Source: Phragmites australis (taxonomy: Eukaryota; Streptophyta; Magnoliopsida; Poales; Poaceae). Taken from it: a stretch of DNA of 64,000 nt. Location: the NCBI RefSeq assembly GCF_958298935.1, contig NC_084935.1, positions 1,250,001 to 1,314,000 of the forward strand, given 5' to 3'. The position numbers and the translations under genes are program-made. The notes beneath the pieces are model-generated. The model saw nothing but the letters and a program-made list of their open reading frames with translations, had not been told where the DNA came from and did no database searches. Positions 56,851 through 64,000 of the stretch are shown one piece after another (within the stretch, counting starts at the first letter, position 1; each line of letters starts with the position of its first letter).

Positions 56851-58440
56851 TTTCAGAAATAGCACTAGCTTTTGCTCCATTGTTGCTCCGTCTAGAACTC
56901 AACCTTTAGATCTTGTGTGGATGGCCCAAATGAAGCGTCCCCAGTTAACCCGTCCATTTCTCTCCTCTCGTGGAATCGGCGGCATGCTAAGGAGCGTGGG
57001 TCGGTGTTTGTGCTCTGCCACCGCGTTGCCACAAAGTGGGTGCCACCTCTTGCTCCTCCCTCTGCCTTCGCTCTTCATGGATCTGACCGTCACCCTTGGA
57101 TTCAAAAGGCATGGCCAAGGATAGATGGGCGCGGCGGAGGTGGGATGGTACACGGCTCAGATCCCTCATCAGCTCTCCATTGTCGCCTCGAGCGAAACAG
57201 ACGACTTCCGTTGAGCGTGCAACAGTGGAAGTGGACCTGTCTGACGTCTTCCTCTTCAATTGGATATGAGGCATCAACGAGCCGACGGCGACACCATCTT
57301 CGCATCTGATGTGAGCTCCAGTTGAGAGTGATGGCATGGGCTCCAACCTCGGGGGCTCCAGTCAAGGGCATCTCAAGGAGATGGAGCAACTAGAGCAAAG
57401 TGAAGTAGAATGGGATGAGCAAAGCAGCGGGGAAGCAGCAGAGGGGAGGAGCAGAGCAGAGAAGAGGGGAGATGATATCAGGACTGTTTGACGTCCGACA
57501 AAAGAAGACAAAGAGCGAGAGAGCGATGTTACCGCAGGCGGGAAAGGGGCACAAGGGTGTAATCGAGGGAAGCAAATTCTCTATGACCCTGTCTAAAAAG
57601 ATATTCGTGAGACTTCATCTATGTCATCCATTTCACGATCTAATAGTTAGACTAAAGAGAAGAAAAAATAAGTGAACATATATCATCACGGATGAAAAGA
57701 TATTTTGTAGAACCAGATCATATAGAATTTGCTTTGTAACAGAGTTGGCTGGCGGGTGTGGTGAGTCTGTGGGGCCCAGGGCCAAGAGAGAGTAGTTTAG
57801 TTATAGGCGAGCTTGATTTCCGTGAACGGCACGGCAGATGTAATGGACATGAATGAACCTGTGAACTCTTCCACCCCTCTCTGTTCTTTCTAGTTCTTCT
57901 GGCTCTCCCTCACAATTCGAGTTCGCCGATTGCATTCTCCGTTTGGGTTTTCGACAGACGAGCGGGTTTGGGTTTGTGGCAGACGAGCGGGTCTGCGTTG
58001 AAGAGAATGGACGAAATGGTATGCGGAGCAAGGACGGAGCCAAAACGAGTGATAGTTCTTAAATGGGAAAAAAACTTTGTGTTTTCTGAAATGGGAAGTA
58101 GGCTGTGCTTTCTTCCCTTAATTATAATATAAGACTCCTCCATCCTTTTATGTTTCTTTTCGAGTAAGTGATCAAAATATCAACTGTGATTTTAACATAA
58201 ACATTGCAACCTGCGACACTAAGCGAAAAGACATGTAGAATTGTGGTACAATGAGCTACATGTCCAGCTAAAAGCATTATATGACGCTCGAACATCTTTG
58301 GACCGATGCAGATAAAAACCAGTGCACACACAAACATCATCCGATGTACATACAAGTATGAAGTATGAACGCATACGGCACGCTCGCCGACACAGCTTGT
58401 GATTGGAATTGGCACTGGCTGGCTGGCTGTGCACGCATGC
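56851..58440. other. Intergenic, no recognised gene
   Basis: Several open frames at 56900-57390 overlap on both strands and look non-coding. At about 57945-57995 a 24-bp near-duplicate (GACAGACGAGCGGGTTTGGG then GGCAGACGAGCGGGTCTGCG) is seen. The part next to 58440 is the USP 3' flank. Confidence 0.4.
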
Positions 58441-59247
58441 TCAGCATTTGGACTTGGGCTCCTTCACTATCATCACGGAGCAGTGCGCGTGGTGGGCGCA
58501 GTAGTCGCTCACGCTCCCCAGGAGAGCCCTGCACGCACGAATAGTTTTCAGAAGCAAGAACGCGAATGAAACAAACGTAGCCAGGGAGGCGAATCCATGG
58601 CTGTTACCTTTTGATCGCGCCGTATCCATGGCTGCCCACGACCAGCAGATCTGCGTGGTGCTTCTCGGCCGCGTTGCAGAGCACGTACCTGGGCTCCCCT
58701 TCGATCACCTCGATCAGAGCGTGCACCTGCCATTTTGGAACGACAGAATTGTCAACCGGAGCAAAAGTTGCCGAGGTCTTTTGCTTTGAGCAATGCAGCA
58801 ACTTGTTACCGAGTTGGCGACGCAGACGCGGCGCGCCCTCTCGACGACCACCTCGGCCATCTTGCGCAGGTCGGCCTCCACGTACCTCATCGCCTCCCCA
58901 GCTCCTGAAGGGCCGAAAGGAGGAGGACAGAGATTCCAAATCAGAGCTGCAATTTACCGTGGCAATTCCGAACTGAAGGCGAAACCAAGAGGAGGTGGGG
59001 CTTTACGGCCAATACCGGGTCCGCCGAAGCTGACGACGGAGGAGGGGGACGGCTTGCCGTGGACGATGACAAGCTCGGCCGCGCCCGCCATGCCGGCCGC
59101 CACGTGCTGCACCGTCCACTCGAGCGCGTAGTAGCTGTGCTCGCTGTCGTCCACCCCGACCACCACCACCGTCTTCCCCCGCTCCCCGGAACTCACATCT
59201 GCCGCCGCCGACGCACCAGCAGCAGGCGCAGTCTTGGCCTCCGCCAT
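58441..59247 (-). CDS. Universal stress protein (USP), ATP-binding type
   Basis: Four minus-strand exons: 59247-59016, 58904-58810, 58726-58608 and 58528-58441. All introns are GT-AG and the phases agree, giving 177 residues (typical for plant single-domain USPs). The ATG at 59247 (MAEAKTAPAAG) is preferred over an upstream in-frame TTG. The fold begins TVVVVGVDDSEHSYYALEWT with the conserved VDDSE and ends VMIVKEPKSKC. The ATP-binding signature G-x2-G-x9-G-S is complete: G140-S-H-G143 ... G153-S154 in VVGSHGYGAIKRALLGSVSD. Plant USPs of this class are cytosolic or nuclear proteins induced by drought, hypoxia and other stresses, with an uncertain biochemical role. The N-terminal 25 residues are a low-complexity Ala-rich extension. 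Confidence 0.93.
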
Positions 59248-60245
59248 ACGAAGCAAACCGAACAGGAGTATCAACCGATCGATGCGAGACTGGTTGGGTT
59301 GGACACTTGTGTGAGCTATGGTCTATGAGCTGAGCCAGGTGAGCAGAACAGCAGGATACTTATGGAGAGAGCGAGAGCGAGAGGGTGAGGATGAGAGCAC
59401 GAGAAGGGCGAAACCGGAGGCGCAGGTGGGCTCGGGAAGGCAACGGACACCTTTGCCGCGGCACCGGTTTTCGAGCAGCTTTTGCTGGTTTTGCTCACCT
59501 CTGGGTTTCAGCCAGGCTCTGTCCTGGTCTGCTGGATAAGGACGATCAGGATAGCAACCGTGTGCAGTGTCCAGATCGTTTACCTGTCACAAGAGAAGCA
59601 TAACGCGGATTACAGAATGGAAACACGGCAGACGGCACCAATGTTCAGCACTGGTATCGCACGGGATTTTACTTTTTTTTTTACTGCTGCGATGCAACAA
59701 CCTCTGCAAGCACAACAGACGCAAGAACATACTCACGCTACTACACGCACATCTTTGCCCGATATCGAGGAAAGAGCATTTCGTGGAAAGAAGTATTTTT
59801 TTCTGGGCTTGTCCGTTTCCTGACTAATAACCAAGCTGCACGTCTCCCGCGAACGCAGATTGTTAGCAAGATTTGGCATGGACGGCGAGAGTGCATACGT
59901 GGTGAAAAAGGGTATGATCTCATGGACGTTAGCTCCGGCCCTGCTCATTCTGTTTCTTCTTTTCTTTGTTGCGTACCGAGTATTATGTAACGGAAAGCGC
60001 GAGCTGAGTCAGGCGCTAGTTGGACTATGGAGTAATAATGATGTAGGCAGCTCAATCTGAGTGAGACTCGGTTTCGTCAGCCGGTGTGGATAGGAAAAGA
60101 ATGTGAAGTGACGCATCGGTGCCCGCGGGCTGTAAGACCGCCCGCCGAGCTGCAGAAAGAGGCCTTTTTCCCCCGAAGGCGATGGCGTCGCCCAGACGCC
60201 TCCCGTGCGGCACTTCTCGGCGGACGACCAACACCTAGCAGCCTC
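59248..60245. other. USP upstream region and intergenic DNA
   Basis: The first 150-200 bp are the USP leader and promoter side (GAGCGAGAGC purine repeats at 59365-59400). The frame at 59860-60060 (plus) with one hydrophobic stretch is not recognisable as a gene. The 5 bp before 60251 are the TSD of the solo LTR. Confidence 0.4.
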
Positions 60246-60250
60246 ATTCC
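60246..60250 (+). repeat. 5-bp TSD, left of the solo LTR
   Basis: ATTCC; identical to 63082-63086 at the other side. Five bases is the usual LTR-retrotransposon duplication. Confidence 0.85.
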
Positions 60251-63081
60251 TGTGACGCCCGTTTCTTTTTCGCGGCCCAGCCCAACAATCCGAATTCGAC
60301 CCAGCTAGCGCAGCCCAGCCTGACTCTCCCTTCACTCCCGCTGACCGCAGGGCCCCACCTGTCGGCGCCTTCGTCTCCACTGCGCCTGCGCCGCACGCCC
60401 GCTCCCGCAACTGCCGCCCACCTCACCCGATTTCGCAGGCATGGCCGCCCCACGCGCCCACGTCCGCGCAACGGATGCGCATGCCCTCGCCTATAAAGCC
60501 CTGCAGCGTCGTCATCCCCTCTGCCTCACCTCGTCGAGAAACCTGAACACCAGCGCCGCCGAGCTCGCCGAGCACTCCGCCGCACCCGAGCTCCGACCGC
60601 CGCATCTGAGAGCACCGCCAGCGTCGCCGGAGCGTGTGGAGTCCGTTTCACTGCTCGCCGAAGCCTCTCCGCCGCCGGAACCGTGCTCGCGCCGACCGTC
60701 GGTAAGCTTCGCCACCCCCTCGCCGTTGTTAGCCTATTCCGAAGCTCCCCGCAGTCAATTGACGCCCCCTCTATCTCCACATGCCCCCAGGAAGCCGTCC
60801 CGATTGCCAATTGCGTCGTTTCGTCGTCGCAACCGTGAATTCGCTGAGCTCCGACCGTCGCTGTTCTCCATTTCTGTCGCCGACCACCACCAGGACCTCC
60901 CCGGCTGTCGACAAGCTCTCGGTGAGACTCCCCGTGCCCTCCCTGTTCGTTTGCGCCGTTTCCCGTAGTGAATGGTAGCCCGTAGCGCGTTTTAGTGCAT
61001 CTCCGGCGAAATTCCGGCGAAGCCCGAGGCGGCGCCGCAGTTCTCCGGTCGCCGTCGGCCTTGTTCCCTCCCCAACCAGTCTTGACCATCCGATCATCTG
61101 TGAGTGGCTCAGATTAGAATGCCCCGTACCCCTTCGCTACCCAGTTAGAAGCCGCCACGTGTTCTCTTTAATCCAGTCAGCAAGCCGAGCCACGTCAGCG
61201 CGCCACGTGGGCGTTCCTGTCCTACGTGGCTTAGCCCTTGAGCCCAGTCAGCGGTCTTGTCAGCAAGTGACGTTAGTATTGCACAATAAATAGGGTTTTC
61301 AGTACAAAAATAAATTAAGTTCTTCACTGGAATTAGGTAAACTTGCAGATAGACCCTTAGACTTTACTGTTTTCACAAAAATACCCTTAGATAGTGCTGT
61401 TTTATGCATTTAGGCCCCTAAACTTTAGGATAATTGCAGATAGGTCCTTGAGCTTTACACTTAAGCCCCTAGAACCTTATATATTCACAAATTAGTCCCT
61501 GTAACCTTTCAGAAAAACCCCTGTAGAGTAAAACTAGCATAACTTTTTTCATACGAGCTTCGATTTAGGTGATTTTCACGCTCCCGAGATCGTAGCATTG
61601 TGTACTTTCCTTTAGTAGCTTTTTAAGAGATTTTTGCCCCTGTTTTGTGTGCTGTACTTAGCTATTTGGTTGTTGCTTTCCGGTGTGCGCTTTGGCTTTA
61701 GGAGACGAGCAGAGTGTCAATGTTCAGGACCAAGCTTTTGAAGACTTCGAGCAGCCTGTTTTTGAAGGCAAGTGTTCTTGACCACTTTGATGCCATTATA
61801 GGACATTATAGTTTTATTTTCCTTAGCTGCATGCTTGTTCAATTATGAAATATTATAAATAGGGTTTTACTAGAATTTGTGTGACAATTCCTTGTAGCCT
61901 CTTTTGGGTCTTTGGACATGAAAATGGTAGTCATGCTAGTGCAGTCAGGGATTGAAATAATTATGAATTTTGACTAATATCTATGAAACAAGTATTTGAG
62001 AAATGATAATATTTTAGTAACTTGAACTAGGGATCCCAACTAGATGGCTAGTATGAGGTGGAGCTACACAGCAGGGATTGTGTACGTTCTTGTGTGGGAT
62101 CCTAAGGACCGGTTTATGAAGCCTGTTACTCGGTATAACAGCACAACCATGAGGCCTATATGGGTACGGCCTGGCCAAGTAATTAGTGCCCTTTATATTC
62201 TGTACGCACCAATGGTCGGTTAAGTGGCACAAGAGGTGGCCTCTGCAGTGGATGGAATCCTTGTTAGCGGTGAAACCTTAGTGGGTGCTTATAGATGTGA
62301 AGGAACTTTGTAACGACCTTGTAGTGAGACCCCGGCTCTACACCCCAGAAGTGTAAAGCAAAACGGGAATCACGACTCATGGGTAAAGTGTGCAAACTCT
62401 GCAGAGTAATAAAACTAATCGATCAGCCGTGCTCGCAGTTACGAGCAGGCTTGGACTTCTTCATGATTAGATGGGAATACTAAAGGTTGGTTTGGGAGTC
62501 GGGTGGTGGAACTCCCGATAAGTCGGTAGCTAGATATGGGATATCTGGTAGTCGAATGGAATCCGATGATCTATGTTCTTTATTTGTTGGAGTTTAATCT
62601 AGTAAATAGGTTGCTAGGTTATTTGAGTCTTGTTTAGTTGGGTATAGTCGCAGTAATCCCCAAGTCAAACTTTACCTTGTGAATAGCCTGCATGTCATAC
62701 TTTTCCCCCACTTGCTGAGTACTCTGTGTACTCACATTTGCCTTCTCCCAAACTTCCGGATGCTGCTCAGAAGGTGAAGCTTTCGAAGACTTCCCGGACG
62801 ATGGTGCTGAATTCTAGAAGTAGGAATGCGTCATTTGAAGGCCATATCCTAGGCTGGTGTTTCCCCCGGACAACGCCTGTGGATGGATGGGAGTTCTGCT
62901 GCCGTTTGAAGATTTCTTAGTATTTTCTTTCAGACCTTTAGGTCCTTTTGTAAGGAATGTTTTCGTTATTTAAGACACAGTTTATGTTATCATTAATGAC
63001 ATCGCTACATGTATGAAAAACTTGATCCTGACATACATATGGAATATATCTGGTTTATTTTCTTTAAAATCGGGTGTGATA
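60251..63081 (+). mobile_element. Solo LTR of a retrotransposon, 2,831 bp
   Basis: It starts TGTGACGCCCG and ends CGGGTGTGATA, so the ends are inverted (TGTGACxCCCG / CGGGTGTGATA; canonical CA mutated to TA). The element is flanked by ATTCC on both sides, so the whole insertion is a single LTR, left by recombination between two LTRs. A TATA box (TATAAAG, 60492-60498) followed by a GC-rich leader indicates the LTR promoter. No gag or pol is present inside. Text such as CTCTGCAGAGTAATAAAACT and CACTTGCTGAGTACTC is familiar from grass gypsy-type LTRs, from memory. Confidence 0.85.
60492..60498 (+). promoter_or_regulatory. TATA box of the solo LTR
   Basis: TATAAAG, 240 bp into the LTR, upstream of a C-rich transcribed leader. 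A promoter retained in a solo LTR could drive readthrough toward 63.1 kb. Confidence 0.5.
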
Positions 63082-63086
63082 ATTCC
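63082..63086 (+). repeat. 5-bp TSD, right of the solo LTR
   Basis: ATTCC, matching 60246-60250. Confidence 0.85.
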
Positions 63087-63221
63087 CCAGAGTCCAAAGC
63101 GAGTAGCTAGAAAGTCGCATGAATCTTCAAGTTTCGGCCCATTCGTTTTCCCAAGACAAAACTCTGTCGCACATCAATCGAGAAACGATTTGGTGAAACA
63201 ACCGAGCAGCGCCTCTTCATA

Positions 63222-63664
63222 ATTGGCCCCAAATCTTTGGTGTTTCTTTTTTCAATAATGTTGGTTACATTTCTTTATACTATTTATACCCATCACCGGT
63301 TTATGGATGAGTGTTATTGGTGTAGTTGGTCTGGCTCTAAATCTAGAGCCTATGACTTCGTTTCCCAGGAAATCTATGCAGCGGAAGATCCTGAATTTAA
63401 GGTTCTCTACACCAAAAATATTCTTTTAAACGAGGGTATTTGTGCGTGGATGGCGGCTCAGGATCAACCTCATGAAAATCTTATATCCCCTGAGAAAGTT
63501 CTACCACGTGGAAACACTCTTTAATGGAACTTTCGTTTTAGCTGGTTGTGATCAAGTAATCACTAGCTTTGCTTGGTGGGCTGGGAATGACAGACTTATC
63601 AATTTGTCCGGTAAACTACTTAGAGCTCACGTAGCCCATGCCAGATTAATCGTATTCTGGGCCG
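63222..63664 (+). pseudogene. Nuclear plastid DNA fragment: psbD end and psbC start
   Basis: Translations across shifting frames give the C-terminal part of photosystem II D2: [43 protein letters not shown] and [13 protein letters not shown]...VLPRGN. Overlapping this in another frame is the N-terminal part of CP43: [38 protein letters not shown] and [14 protein letters not shown]. The psbD-psbC reading-frame overlap is a plastid hallmark. Frameshifts and many substitutions show it is not expressed as protein. The match stops at about 63664 (GGGCCGGA). It is an old transfer of plastid DNA to the nucleus, either direct or by way of mitochondrial DNA. Confidence 0.9.
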
Positions 63665-64000
63665 GATCATTCTTCCCGCGTCAAAGCCTTCATATGAATA
63701 TAAAAACACGTCAATTTTGTATACTTCACAAAGGCGGTTTTAGCCAAGGAGGAGGGAGCAGACAGCAGAGGCGTCGTCCTGATTTCTTAAGAATATTTTA
63801 TCTGTCTTGTTTATCCCAACTGGACGATTAGTAGCAGAGCACGACATGGCTTGCTAGTGCATACACAAAATGAACGAACGTTTCCACAATTGGTGAATAG
63901 ATAGATGGGCAAATTAGATTTCATTGCCGAGTAAATCCAGAGCCATGCATACAGCTAGAATTAGAAAATTGATCGGCCTTTTTGCGTATCCTGTGGGCTA
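63665..64000. other. Right edge, no gene recognised
   Basis: An open frame continues from the plastid fragment to 63831, but its text no longer resembles plastid genes. The remaining bases hold nothing that I can identify. Confidence 0.4.

Noticed and set aside
60441..60968. Protein-coding gene with a TATA box in the 60.4-61.0 kb region
   Set aside because: It lies wholly inside the solo LTR; the TATA box and GC-rich leader are LTR promoter features and the frames on both strands overlap without family resemblance.
63442..63831. Functional psbC or an unknown nuclear gene
   Set aside because: Only the first part of CP43 is present, it carries many substitutions, and the match ends abruptly; it is a plastid-DNA insert.

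Overview
The window is nuclear DNA from a flowering plant, most likely a grass (Poaceae, probably panicoid; inferred). Evidence: spliceosomal GT-AG introns; coding regions that are very GC-rich at the 5' end (clearest in the PPR and UXS genes); plant-only proteins (PPR, PsbX precursor, membrane-type UDP-xylose synthase, plant HIG1-domain protein); and grass-type transposons. There is no operon structure, CRISPR array or rRNA, and I recognised no tRNA.

Seven host genes look intact: an intronless PPR gene (2669-4882, +); ribosomal protein L22 (10440-9325, -, 2 exons); Golgi-type UDP-glucuronate decarboxylase / UDP-xylose synthase (25265-21732, -, 5 exons); a small HIG1-domain protein (45196-40167, -, 3 exons, with a 4.6 kb intron); an F-box/kelch protein (53249-52119, -); photosystem II subunit PsbX (54513-54863, +); and an ATP-binding-type universal stress protein (59247-58441, -, 4 exons). 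A small three-span membrane protein of unknown function lies at 48911-49297 (+). These genes are functionally unrelated neighbours.

The rest is dominated by transposable elements, many of which can be delimited to the base by their target-site duplications (TSDs). The most striking is an 8,206-bp Mutator-like element (10690-18895) flanked by the perfect 9-bp TSD TGGAAAAGC. It has about 180-bp terminal inverted repeats full of GC-rich palindromes and three genes on one strand: a MuDR-type transposase, a plant-mobile-domain (PMD) gene and a GRF zinc-finger/coiled-coil gene. All three carry disabling mutations. It sits about 250 bp upstream of the L22 start codon.

A 17 kb stretch (30.5-47.9 kb) holds seven non-LTR retro-insertions: a 7.2 kb degenerate L1-type LINE, a 1.9 kb 5'-truncated LINE inside the HIG1-gene intron, a 1.5 kb LINE-tailed element, and four very short dead-on-arrival insertions of 174, 63, 43 and 22 bp. 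At the right end, a 2.8 kb solo LTR with the 5-bp TSD ATTCC is followed by a decayed plastid psbD-psbC fragment. Several non-autonomous inverted-repeat elements (1438-2142, 50277-50556, 53417-53770, 55092-56043) and a duplicated terminal exon of L22 (5858-6058) complete the picture.

All identifications are by eye, from motifs and remembered family features; no database search was possible.
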